A stretch of 12,784 bases of DNA. Source: an uncultured Eubacteriales bacterium. Its GTDB lineage: Bacteria; Bacillota; Clostridia; Christensenellales; CAG-138. The notes beneath the pieces are model-generated. The model had not been told where the DNA came from, made no database searches, and saw nothing but the letters and a program-made list of their open reading frames with translations. The DNA lies in contig UQOG01000048.1 of NCBI GenBank assembly GCA_900542615.1, forward strand, positions 1-12,784, written 5' to 3'. Both the position numbers and the translations under genes were made by a program. Of this stretch, positions 1 to 6,386 are shown piece by piece (the first letter of the stretch is position 1; the number at the start of each line of letters is the position of its first letter).

Positions 1-126
1 CGCCGGAAACCCAGAGAAGCCGCCTTGGCGGCGACGCGCAACGACCTTTGTGAACTGCGGGGGGGGCAGAGCCCCCAACGGGGTCCAGGGGCGGAGCCCC
101 TGGCAGGGTCCGGGGCGAGCCCCTGG
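1..126 (+). repeat. Dispersed GC-rich hairpin repeat, copy A (partial, cut by window start)
   Basis: Positions 17-58 match the core of copies B (3151-3354) and C (7946-8156, inverted) with single-base differences. Hairpins visible in order: GCCGCC-TT-GGCGGC (19-32), a G-run/C-run hairpin around GGGGGCAGAGCCCCC (61-75), CCAGGGGC-GGA-GCCCCTGG (85-103) and a second GGGTCC-type module, GGGGC-GA-GCCCC (112-123). Compared with B, about 17 bases are missing just before the first hairpin, and the far 5' part lies outside the window or is lost. It carries no credible gene; open frames through it are by-products of the repeat. It sits just upstream of the mrnC promoter. Confidence 0.8.
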
Positions 127-158
127 AGAGAAAAAGAGGCGGGGCGGGGGGAAAAGCA

Positions 159-187
159 TAGACGCGGGCAAAAGGGGCAGGTATAAT
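159..187 (+). promoter_or_regulatory. Candidate sigma-A promoter of the mrnC operon
   Basis: TAGACG (159-164) is followed after 17 bases by a consensus TATAAT (182-187). The predicted transcription start near 194 gives a leader of about 34 nt to the preferred mrnC start at 228, and makes the upstream ATG at 195 an unlikely start because it would have no leader. Confidence 0.55.
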
Positions 188-227
188 AGAAAAGATGGAT
201 ACCATAGAAACGAAACAAGGGAAAACC

Positions 228-653
228 ATGCTGGAAGCGGTGCGGAACGCCCTGGGCGCGCCCATGCGGGATCCCCGGCAGCTCAGCCCGCTGGTACTGG
301 CCTATGTAGGGGACACGGTATACGATCTATATGTGCGTACCCAGCTGATACTGACCACGGACGCTACAGCCCACGGCCTGCACATGCAGGCGGCCCAGCG
401 GGTATGCGCCAAGGGACAGGCGGCAGCGTTGCGGCGGATATGGGACCAGCTCACCGAGGAGGAGCAGGGGGTCTACAAGCGGGGCCGGAACAGCCACATG
501 GGGACGGTGCCAAAGAACGCGGCCATACAGGATTACCGGGCGGCAACGGGGCTGGAGGCCCTGTTGGGATATTTGTACTTAGGAGGACAGGATCAGCGGC
601 TGACCCAGCTGATGGGCTGGCTGCTGGGGAACCAGGAGGAGGATCATGGCTGA
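228..653 (+). CDS. mrnC: Mini-ribonuclease 3 (Mini-III)
   Basis: This is a small RNase III-type endonuclease lacking the double-stranded-RNA-binding domain; in Bacillus it trims the termini of 23S rRNA precursor in the cytoplasm. Family marks over 141 residues are the N-terminal LSPLVLAYVGDTVYD segment with catalytic-type Asp29, the basic RGRN stretch (86-89) followed by PKN, and the C-terminal GLEALLGYLYLGG helix with metal-binding-type Glu110. Length matches the family (about 140 aa). I chose ATG 228 because AAGGG lies 6 nt upstream and it fits the promoter; an in-frame ATG at 195 would add 11 residues but has no binding site. The stop overlaps thyX by 8 bases. The neighbours mirror the Bacillus cysS–mrnC–rlmB–sigH region, so cysS may lie upstream of the window. 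Confidence 0.93.
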   Translation: MLEAVRNALGAPMRDPRQLSPLVLAYVGDTVYDLYVRTQLILTTDATAHGLHMQAAQRVCAKGQAAALRRIWDQLTEEEQGVYKRGRNSHMGTVPKNAAIQDYRAATGLEALLGYLYLGGQDQRLTQLMGWLLGNQEEDHG

Positions 654-1410
654 GAAACAATTGTTGGTGCGGCTCCTTTGCCACACCCCCGCCCCGGAGC
701 AGGCGGTAGCCCTGGGGGGGCGGCTGTGTTACAGCGACGTGGGGATCGAGCAGCTGTATACGGATATGGCCCCAAAGAGCGAAAAATTTGTGGCAAAGCT
801 CACCAGCATGGGGCATTTATCCCCCATTGAGCACGCCAGCTTTACCTTTGGCATCGAAGGGGTGTCCCGGGCTTTGTTGGCCCAGATCACCCGGCACCGG
901 ATCGCCAGCTTTTCCGTGCAATCCCAGCGGTATGTATGCAAGACCCAGCTGGAATATGTGGTGCCCCCCAGCGTCAAGGCCCTAGGCCCGGCGGCGGAAG
1001 CAGCCTTTGGGGCGGATATGGAGCAGGCGTTTGCCGCCTATCAGCGTTGGCGGGAGCTGGGCCTCCCTGCGGAGGACGCCCGGTTCGTTTTGCCCAACGC
1101 CGCGGAAACCCGTATGCTGGTCACCATGAACGCCCGGGAGCTGCTGCACTTCTTCCGGCTGCGGTGCTGTATGCGGGCCCAATGGGAGATCCGGCGGCTG
1201 GCCTGGTGTATGTTCGCCATGGCCTATCGGGAATCCCCGGCCCTGTTCCGCCACGGCGGCCCCGGCTGCCTGGGGGACGGCTGCACGGAAGGGGCCATGT
1301 CCTGCGGCCAGGCGGCCAGCATCCAGGCATTGGCCCAGGAATTGCAGGCGTTTTTAGCGGATAAGCCCGACGACCCGGCCATTGTGGACTGGGTGCTGGC
1401 GCGAATTTGA
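646..1410 (+). CDS. thyX: FAD-dependent thymidylate synthase ThyX
   Basis: ThyX makes dTMP from dUMP using methylene-tetrahydrofolate, NADPH and FAD, and is unrelated to ThyA. The diagnostic RHRxxSxxxxSxR signature is complete at residues 83-95 (R83, H84, R85, S88, S93, R95), followed by Tyr96. The later RFVLPNAAETRMLVTMNARELLHFFRLR block carries the conserved RxxLP and the Asn-Ala-Arg dUMP/FAD-binding region. The 254 aa length is normal. ATG 646 has AGGAGG (634-639) 6 nt upstream and overlaps the mrnC stop, implying translational coupling. The C-terminal 30 residues are less conserved. It sits inside an otherwise RNA-processing operon. Confidence 0.96.
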   Translation: MAEKQLLVRLLCHTPAPEQAVALGGRLCYSDVGIEQLYTDMAPKSEKFVAKLTSMGHLSPIEHASFTFGIEGVSRALLAQITRHRIASFSVQSQRYVCKTQLEYVVPPSVKALGPAAEAAFGADMEQAFAAYQRWRELGLPAEDARFVLPNAAETRMLVTMNARELLHFFRLRCCMRAQWEIRRLAWCMFAMAYRESPALFRHGGPGCLGDGCTEGAMSCGQAASIQALAQELQAFLADKPDDPAIVDWVLARI

Positions 1411-1437
1411 ATCGGTTGAAAGAGAGGTTCGATCCAT

Positions 1438-2409
1438 ATGGCATATACCCCCAGGCCCGGCAAGAGCGGGCCAAGCGAAACCAAGGCCTCCGGGCGGGGC
1501 GGCTATAAGCCCGGCCCGGGTACCCGGCAAGGCCGGGGGAGCCGGCAGATGAAGGAGGAGCGGGAATCCCGGCCTGCTTCCAAATCCACGACCCGGCCTT
1601 CAAAATCCCAACCCCGGCCCGTATCGGAGGCGGACCGCCAGGGCTTTCGCCCCCTGGAGGACGAGCTGCCCTATCTCATCATGGGGCGGAACGGGGTGCG
1701 GGAAGCCCTGCGCAGCGGCCGGAGCATCGACCGCATTCTGGTGACCAAGGAGCAGGACGGCTCCCTGGGCGAATTGGTCAACATGGCCCGGGACCGGAAC
1801 ATCCAGCTGCGGGAGGTGGACCGGGCCAAGCTGGACGAGCTTTGTATGCCCTTTGGCCACGGCAATAAGCCGGGGAACCATCAGGGCATCGTGGCCCAGG
1901 TGCCGGGGGTGGATTACTGCGAGGTGGAGGATATCCTGGCCGTGGCCAAGGCCCGGGGGGAAGCCCCCTTCCTGATCCTGCTGGACGGCATCGAGGACCC
2001 TCATAACCTAGGGTCCATCCTCCGTAGCGCCGAATGCGCCGGAGCCCATGGGGTCATCCTGCCCAAACGCCGCAGCGCCTCCCTGACCGCCGCCGCCTGC
2101 AAAGCCTCCGCCGGCGCGGTGGAATACATCAAGGTGGCCCGGGTCGCCAACCTGGTAGAAGCCATGCGCCGGCTCAAGCGCCAGGGTATCTGGCTGGCCG
2201 GGGCGGACATGCAGGGTACCCCCATGGACCGGGCAGACCTGAAAGGCCCCCTGGGCCTGGTGATCGGCAGCGAGGGCAGCGGCCTGGGCAAGCTGGTCCA
2301 GGAAAGCTGCGATTTCCTGGTGTCCATCCCCATGTCCGGCCACCTGGATTCCCTCAATGCCGCCGTGGCTGCGGCCATCCTCATGTTTGAAAAGAAACGG
2401 CAGGGCTAA
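1438..2409 (+). CDS. rlmB: 23S rRNA (guanosine-2'-O-)-methyltransferase RlmB, TrmH/SpoU family
   Basis: This SPOUT-fold methyltransferase moves a methyl group from S-adenosylmethionine to the 2'-OH of a guanosine (G2251 in E. coli 23S rRNA). In the 323 aa protein, residues 1-70 are a low-complexity Lys/Arg/Pro/Ser/Gly extension, probably disordered and RNA-binding. The substrate-binding domain starts at LIMGRNGVREAL (80-91). The three SpoU motifs follow: DPHNLGSILRSAE (187-199, with N190, R196 and E199), IGSEGSGL (276-283) with IPMSG (297-301), and the SLNAAVA knot segment (305-311). AGAGAGG lies 10 nt before ATG 1438. sigH begins on the base after its stop. The N-terminal extension is longer than in Bacillus RlmB, and the exact target nucleotide is assigned by family only. 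Confidence 0.93.
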   Translation: MAYTPRPGKSGPSETKASGRGGYKPGPGTRQGRGSRQMKEERESRPASKSTTRPSKSQPRPVSEADRQGFRPLEDELPYLIMGRNGVREALRSGRSIDRILVTKEQDGSLGELVNMARDRNIQLREVDRAKLDELCMPFGHGNKPGNHQGIVAQVPGVDYCEVEDILAVAKARGEAPFLILLDGIEDPHNLGSILRSAECAGAHGVILPKRRSASLTAAACKASAGAVEYIKVARVANLVEAMRRLKRQGIWLAGADMQGTPMDRADLKGPLGLVIGSEGSGLGKLVQESCDFLVSIPMSGHLDSLNAAVAAAILMFEKKRQG

Positions 2410-3006
2410 ATGGAGGATCTTTCCAAATTATCCGATGACGCCCTGGCCCAGCTGGCCCAGGACGGTCACTCCTTCGCGGCGGAATGCCTCTGCGAACGCT
2501 ACAAGGACTTGGTGCGCACCATCGCCCGGCCCTATTACCTGGCTGGCGGCGACCGGGACGATCTGCTCCAGGAAGGCATGATCGGCCTATACAGCGCCAT
2601 CCTGCATTATCAGCCCGGCCATAAAGCTTCCTTTCAATCCTTTGCCGGCATGTGCGTCACCCGGAAGATCATCAGCGCCGTGAAGCTGGCCTGCCGGGAT
2701 AAGCATATGCCCCTGAACCGCTACGTCTCCCTGAGCGGCCCCCTGGACCCGGAAACCGACGCCCCCAGGGAGCTGGCCGACGTGCTCCCCGCCGCCGGCC
2801 AGGACCCGGAGGAAGCCTTCCTCCATAAGGAATCCGAATCCGATCTGCTTAAATGGCTCAATACCTGCCTTTCCCCCTTTGAAAAGCAGGTGGCCCACCT
2901 GTTCCTTTCCGGCATGTCCTACCAGCAGATTGCCGATCACCTGGGCTGCTCCCGCAAAAGCGTGGACAACGCCCTCCAACGCATGAAGCGTAAGCTCCAT
3001 GCCTAA
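2410..3006 (+). CDS. sigH: RNA polymerase sigma factor SigH (Spo0H), transition state/early sporulation
   Basis: This sigma-70 family factor, called sigma-H in Bacillus and Clostridia, directs transition-phase genes including spo0A. The 198 aa protein follows B. subtilis SigH closely: region 2 contains DLLQEGMIGLYSAI (51-64), then ASFQSFAGMCVTRKIISAVK (73-92), the characteristic KHMPLNRYVSLSGPL linker (98-112), and region 4 with an HTH from SYQQIADHLGCSRKSVDNALQRMKRKL (170-196). It is about 20 aa shorter than the Bacillus protein, mostly at both termini. The ATG directly abuts the rlmB stop with AGGG just upstream, so it is cotranscribed and coupled. In Bacillus the small NYN-domain gene yacP lies between rlmB and sigH; here it is absent. 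Confidence 0.93.
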   Translation: MEDLSKLSDDALAQLAQDGHSFAAECLCERYKDLVRTIARPYYLAGGDRDDLLQEGMIGLYSAILHYQPGHKASFQSFAGMCVTRKIISAVKLACRDKHMPLNRYVSLSGPLDPETDAPRELADVLPAAGQDPEEAFLHKESESDLLKWLNTCLSPFEKQVAHLFLSGMSYQQIADHLGCSRKSVDNALQRMKRKLHA

Positions 3007-3080
3007 CCGCCTTAACCGGAAAACGGCCCGCTCCCTTTTGCCTGTTCCGTTGTAAACGCCCTCGCCACGGCTTGCGGTCG

Positions 3081-3104
3081 CCACCGCCTTTTTTCGGGCG
3101 GTGG
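3081..3104 (+). other. Hairpin downstream of sigH with T-run in the loop
   Basis: CCACCGCC (3081-3088) pairs with GGCGGTGG (3097-3104) around an 8-base loop containing six T. It lies 75 bases after the sigH stop. Because the T-run is in the loop rather than after the stem, it is not a classical intrinsic terminator. The rest of 3007-3150 shows no gene and no other clear signal. Confidence 0.4.
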
Positions 3105-3150
3105 ACGGAGCGTGGCTGGGTTGGTCGAATGGCCGGGCTTTTTCGTTGCC

Positions 3151-3354
3151 TTTTTGGCGTTGGTGGAAAACGTAGCGGAGGGGGGGCAGAGCCGAGCGCC
3201 GCCAGTGGCGGAAGAAGCGAGGCGGAAGCCCAGTGAGCAAGGGAGTTGAAGGAAGCCGCTTTAGCGGCGACGCGCAACGACCTTTGCGAACTGCGAAGGG
3301 GGCGGAGCCCCCAACGGGGTCCAGGGGCAGCGCCCCTGGCGGAGCCCCGGCGAC
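3151..3354 (+). repeat. Dispersed GC-rich hairpin repeat, copy B (near full length)
   Basis: The repeat starts with a 21-base block (3151-3171: TTTTTGGCG then TTGGTGGAAAAC) identical to the inverse of 8135-8155. Its core, 3190-3294, matches 8013-8117 inverted over 105 bases with only three differences. Hairpins visible are CCGCC-AGT-GGCGG near 3200-3215, GCCGCT-TT-AGCGGC (3255-3268), GGGGGC-GGA-GCCCCC near 3298-3312 and CCAGGGGC-AGC-GCCCCTGG (3321-3339) preceded by GGGGTCC. It fills the gap between the 3' ends of the converging sigH and hydrolase genes. No gene is encoded. Confidence 0.88.
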
Positions 3355-3386
3355 GAATCCTGTATCCTAACGCATCGGAAAGTCTA

Positions 3387-4388
3387 CTACTCTACGTCAG
3401 GGGCCAAGACGGGGATGAACTCCAGCACAGCGGAGAGGATCTTATCCGGTTTTTCCTCGTGGAGGAGGTGGCCGGCGTTTCGGACCATGGCGAAGCCGGC
3501 GCCCGGGATCGCGGCGTGATACAGCTCGGTTTGGGCGCTGGTGCGCCAGCGGTCCTCGGAGCCCAGCAGGATGAGCACGGGCATTTCCGTGGTCCGCAGC
3601 TGGGAGACCAGGGTCTCATCCTCGAAGTTATGGATGCTCAGGCGCAGGGCCCGGCGGGAGGCGGAATCGGAAATGGTTTTATAGTATTCGGTCACCACGT
3701 CTTCGTTCAGGCCCACCGTCAAGTCGAAGAAGCAATCGCTGAGCACGTTTTCCACGGTGCGGATGCCGAACAGGGCGGCGGCGATGCCTCCGAATAGGCC
3801 GCTATCCAGCAGCTTGACGGGGGTAGGCATTTCCGGGGTAAGGCCGCCGGGGGCCAGGAGGATCACCCGGCCGGCCCGTTCCGGCTGGCGCAGGCACAGG
3901 TCCATCACATAGGCGCAACCCATGGAAAAGCCCATGAAGTGGGCGGATTCGATACCGATGGCGTCCAGGAACAGCTCCAAGGCCTTGGACTGCTCCTCGA
4001 TGGTATAGGAATAGACGTCGGGCCTAGAAGAATAACCGAAGCCAGGCATATCCACGGCGATGACCCGATAATGCTGGATCAGGGAAGCGTAGAGGCAGCG
4101 CCAGGTATAGATGGACTGGCCAATGGTATGCACCAGCACCAGAGGTTCTCCGTCCCCCTCATCCATATAATGGATGCGCAGGGTCTCAAAGGCAGGGTCT
4201 TCTTCCTCCTGAGGGGGGAGGGGTTCCGGTTGGGTTTTTTCCACGTCCTCTGGTTGGGGCTCAGCGGGCGCTTTTTTATTTTTTTTAGGGGGCCGAACGG
4301 GCTCTCCCTCCAGGGGCAGATGGATCTCCACAAACTTCCCCACATGCTCAGAGTTGATAAATTTCTTTACTTCCAGCGACAATGCCAC
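3387..4388 (-). CDS. Alpha/beta-fold hydrolase with N-terminal charged, Pro-rich linker
   Basis: The enzyme has an alpha/beta hydrolase fold and its substrate is unknown. Positions here count from an upstream in-frame GTG at 4409 (340 aa); I prefer GTG 4388 (333 aa, subtract 7) because AGGAGG (4397-4402) lies 8 nt before it while 4409 has only a weak site. Visible features are a nucleophile elbow GFSMG with Ser162, acid LLGSEDRW with Asp286, base NAGHLL with His314, and AVDMPGFGYS after strand 4. The oxyanion motif is VHTIGQS instead of the usual HGxxG. Residues 33-72 form a Pro/Glu/Lys-rich linker separating a short N-terminal segment from the catalytic domain. There is no signal peptide, so it is probably cytoplasmic. 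It lies 148 nt downstream of cca on the same strand, with its own promoter. Confidence 0.88.
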   Translation of the reverse strand: MALSLEVKKFINSEHVGKFVEIHLPLEGEPVRPPKKNKKAPAEPQPEDVEKTQPEPLPPQEEEDPAFETLRIHYMDEGDGEPLVLVHTIGQSIYTWRCLYASLIQHYRVIAVDMPGFGYSSRPDVYSYTIEEQSKALELFLDAIGIESAHFMGFSMGCAYVMDLCLRQPERAGRVILLAPGGLTPEMPTPVKLLDSGLFGGIAAALFGIRTVENVLSDCFFDLTVGLNEDVVTEYYKTISDSASRRALRLSIHNFEDETLVSQLRTTEMPVLILLGSEDRWRTSAQTELYHAAIPGAGFAMVRNAGHLLHEEKPDKILSAVLEFIPVLAPDVE

Positions 4389-4468
4389 GCTACTATCCTC
4401 CTGGGGCACGGAGCCTTTTCGGCCGCGCGTAAATACTACAAATGGTTTCCCGCATAAAGATTCAGTTT

Positions 4469-4497
4469 ATTTTACCTGCTTTTTCATCCCATTGCAA
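4469..4497 (-). promoter_or_regulatory. Candidate sigma-A promoter of the hydrolase gene
   Basis: Read on the minus strand, TTGCAA (4497-4492) and TAAAAT (4474-4469) are separated by 17 bases. The predicted start near 4462 leaves a leader of about 73 nt before GTG 4388. The stretch 4410-4536 is distinctly AT-rich and otherwise empty. Confidence 0.5.
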
Positions 4498-4536
4498 GCC
4501 CAAATCCGGCGGAAATAGTCATTTCTTCCCGTATTG

Positions 4537-5928
4537 TCACGAATTGTTAACGTTATCCTGTCTACAAACCGGCATACGGGCCGCTATAGCCAATAACCGT
4601 TCCCGGGAATTGTCCCCAGGCCGCTGGGCGCAATGGCGGAGCAGCGCGGCCTTCACCGTTCCAATGGCTGGTCCCGGGGGCAGACCCAGCTGTTCCATCA
4701 GATCCCGGCCGGTTATCGCCAGGTCCGCCTCGGTAAAGGGCGTGCCCTTGGCCAGCATCTGGGAAAGCGTCTGCGCCCACCGGTCCGCCGAGGCTTCGCT
4801 GCCGCCCCGGCCGCTGCCCCGCACGTCCGCCCGCCGCAGCCGGATCAGCTGCCGGGTCCGGGCGGCCCCAAATTCCTGGAACCGCCGCCGCAAGGTGGGT
4901 TCCTTGGCCCGGCCTTCCAGATCGAACATGTGATGCGCCACCAACCACGACACTTCTTCCTGCACCTGGTTGGAAAAGCGCAGGCCGGTTACCATTTCCC
5001 GGGCAATGTCCGCCCCCATCTGGTCATGGTGCAGCATCCGGCCCGTGGCCTGAAAGGCCGCAGGCTTGCCCACATCGTGCAATAGGGCCCCCAACCGCAG
5101 CTCCAGGCCGCCTGCCAGCTCCGCCTGGGCGGCGGTTTGCAGGCCGTGCTCCAATACGTCGTAGGCATGGTATTCCTGCCGCTGGCCCAGGCCCCGGCCC
5201 GCCGCCAGGGCCGGCAGGATCACCTCCAGCGCCCCCAGGCGGTCCAGCAGATGCAGCCCCTGGTAAACCCCCCCTTGGTTGCCGTATTTGCCGTCCGCCA
5301 ATAGGATCTTTTGTAGCTCGTCCCGGACCCGCTCCCGGGATATATCCTTGAGCCCCCCTACAAACCGTTGGGCCGCCCCAAAGGTGCCAGGCTCGGGTTC
5401 AAAACCCAGCTCCCCGCAAAACCGGGCCAGCCGCAGCACCCGAAGGGCGTCGTCCCTTAGGATGACCGCCGGGTCCGGGCTGGTGGCCCGCAGCCGCCTG
5501 GCCGCCAGATCCTTTAACCCCCCCGTGGGGTCCAGCACCGCGCCGGTGAGCAGGTCCTGGTATAGGGCGTTTACCGTGAAATCCCGCCGGAAGGCGTCCG
5601 CCTCCACCGTATCCGAAAAGGCGATGGCCGTGGGCCGATGGCCGCCCCCCGGGCCATAGGTGTCCGCCCGGAAGGTGGTGTGCTCAAAGGCGTAGCCCCC
5701 CAGATGGATCTCCACCATGCCAAAGGCCAGCCCCTTTTTTACCACCCCGTATCCCTTGCCTTCGCACAGGGCCAACACGCCCTCCGGCCGCAAGGCGCTG
5801 GTGATGTCCATATCGCTGATGGGCAGCCCCAGTCGGGGGTTGCGCACCATGCCGCCTACCCCGTATAGCCGTACCCCGGCCTCCTGAAAATCCCTGGCCA
5901 GCTGGGCCAAGGCCCCTGGAATGCCCAT
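4537..5928 (-). CDS. cca: CCA-adding tRNA nucleotidyltransferase with HD domain
   Basis: This class II nucleotidyltransferase adds or repairs the 3' CCA of tRNAs in the cytoplasm. In the 463 aa protein, the catalytic motif VGGMVRN (24-30) is followed by the carboxylates Asp39 and Asp41 (ISDMDI). RRDFTVNALYQD (114-125) and LRDDALRVLRLARF (157-170) are the sugar/base-recognition and neck motifs. An HD phosphohydrolase-type domain follows, with EYHAYDVLEHGLQT (252-265) and LLHDVGKPAAF (282-292, H284/D285). ATG 5928 is chosen because a near-perfect AAAGGAGGTG lies just upstream; the frame stays open to 6252 but that extension crosses promoters and is not conserved. The first motif has Asn where GGxVRD normally has Asp. 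It is transcribed divergently from padR. Confidence 0.92.
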   Translation of the reverse strand: MGIPGALAQLARDFQEAGVRLYGVGGMVRNPRLGLPISDMDITSALRPEGVLALCEGKGYGVVKKGLAFGMVEIHLGGYAFEHTTFRADTYGPGGGHRPTAIAFSDTVEADAFRRDFTVNALYQDLLTGAVLDPTGGLKDLAARRLRATSPDPAVILRDDALRVLRLARFCGELGFEPEPGTFGAAQRFVGGLKDISRERVRDELQKILLADGKYGNQGGVYQGLHLLDRLGALEVILPALAAGRGLGQRQEYHAYDVLEHGLQTAAQAELAGGLELRLGALLHDVGKPAAFQATGRMLHHDQMGADIAREMVTGLRFSNQVQEEVSWLVAHHMFDLEGRAKEPTLRRRFQEFGAARTRQLIRLRRADVRGSGRGGSEASADRWAQTLSQMLAKGTPFTEADLAITGRDLMEQLGLPPGPAIGTVKAALLRHCAQRPGDNSRERLLAIAARMPVCRQDNVNNS

Positions 5929-5958
5929 CCCGATCCACCTCCTTTGCTTTTCCCTTCT

Positions 5959-5987
5959 ATTATGGGCCAACATCGCGCCCTTTGCAA
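5959..5987 (-). promoter_or_regulatory. Candidate cca promoter
   Basis: On the minus strand, TTGCAA (5987-5982) and CATAAT (5964-5959) are 17 bases apart. The transcript would begin near 5952, just ahead of the AAAGGAGGTG ribosome binding site (about 5936-5946). It is weaker than the divergent padR promoter. Confidence 0.45.
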
Positions 5988-6001
5988 GGCCGTCCCCATT
6001 G

Positions 6002-6030
6002 TTGACAAGGCATATTATACAGCATATAAT
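6002..6030 (+). promoter_or_regulatory. Consensus sigma-A promoter of the padR operon
   Basis: A perfect TTGACA (6002-6007) and a perfect TATAAT (6025-6030) are separated by the optimal 17 bases. Such a strong promoter usually implies repression; the overlapping TATTATA/TATAATA symmetry supports this. Confidence 0.85.
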
Positions 6031-6036
6031 ATTATA
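6013..6036 (+). promoter_or_regulatory. Candidate PadR operator overlapping the -10 box
   Basis: TATTATA (6013-6019) and TATAATA (6025-6031) form an inverted repeat with a 5-base spacer. The second arm continues as the 12-base perfect palindrome TATAATATTATA (6025-6036). Three half-sites therefore cover the spacer, the -10 and the start point. Binding by the adjacent PadR protein is inferred from family behaviour (autoregulation); the AT-rich symmetry partly follows from the -10 sequence itself. Confidence 0.5.
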
Positions 6037-6068
6037 CGCTAAATAGCTTGTCGGAGGGGAGGGAGCGT

Positions 6069-6386
6069 ATGTTTGGGTTATCCGGGCCGCTGTTGGACGC
6101 CTGCGTCCTGTCCATTCTGGAGCGGGGGGACGCCTACGGCTACAGCCTGACCCAGCAGGTGCGGCAGGTGATGGATATATCGGAATCCTCTCTATATCCG
6201 GTGTTGCGCCGGCTGGAGCGGGAGGGGCATCTATCCACCTATAACCAGGCATACCAAGGCCGCAACCGCCGGTATTATTCCATCACCCCATCCGGCCGGC
6301 AACGCTGCCAGGAATACCGGCGGGAATGGCAGGCCTATAAACGCCAATTGGATCAGGTGATCCTGGGAGGGAATCACAATGGATAA
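6069..6386 (+). CDS. PadR-family transcriptional regulator
   Basis: This is a winged-helix repressor of the short PadR type (105 aa) with little beyond the DNA-binding domain and one C-terminal dimerisation helix. The family signature is clear: ACVLSILERGDAYGYSLTQQV (11-31), recognition helix ESSLYPVLRRLEREGHL (39-55), wing GRNRRYYSITPSGR (64-77) and dimerisation helix CQEYRREWQAYKRQLDQVI (80-98). ATG 6069 is preferred, with GGAGGGG at 6052-6058; a TTG at 6048 would place that site inside the gene. It overlaps the HAAS gene by 8 bases. PadR heading a HAAS/DUF1700–DUF4097 membrane operon is a recurrent Firmicutes arrangement linked to envelope stress; the inducer is unknown. Confidence 0.92.
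   Translation: MFGLSGPLLDACVLSILERGDAYGYSLTQQVRQVMDISESSLYPVLRRLEREGHLSTYNQAYQGRNRRYYSITPSGRQRCQEYRREWQAYKRQLDQVILGGNHNG

Noticed and set aside
3246..3797. Open frame through repeat B (LAATRNDLCEL-type peptide), and similar frames in copies A and C.
   Set aside because: The peptide recurs only because the noncoding repeat recurs; the frame runs antisense into the hydrolase gene and lacks domain content.
6048..6055. Possible Spo0A box (TTGTCGGA, one mismatch from TTGTCGAA) just before padR.
   Set aside because: A single near-match lying downstream of the promoter and merging with the ribosome binding site is expected by chance.
5929..6252. N-terminal extension of cca by 108 residues.
   Set aside because: It crosses both divergent promoters and the padR coding region; a near-perfect ribosome binding site precedes ATG 5928.
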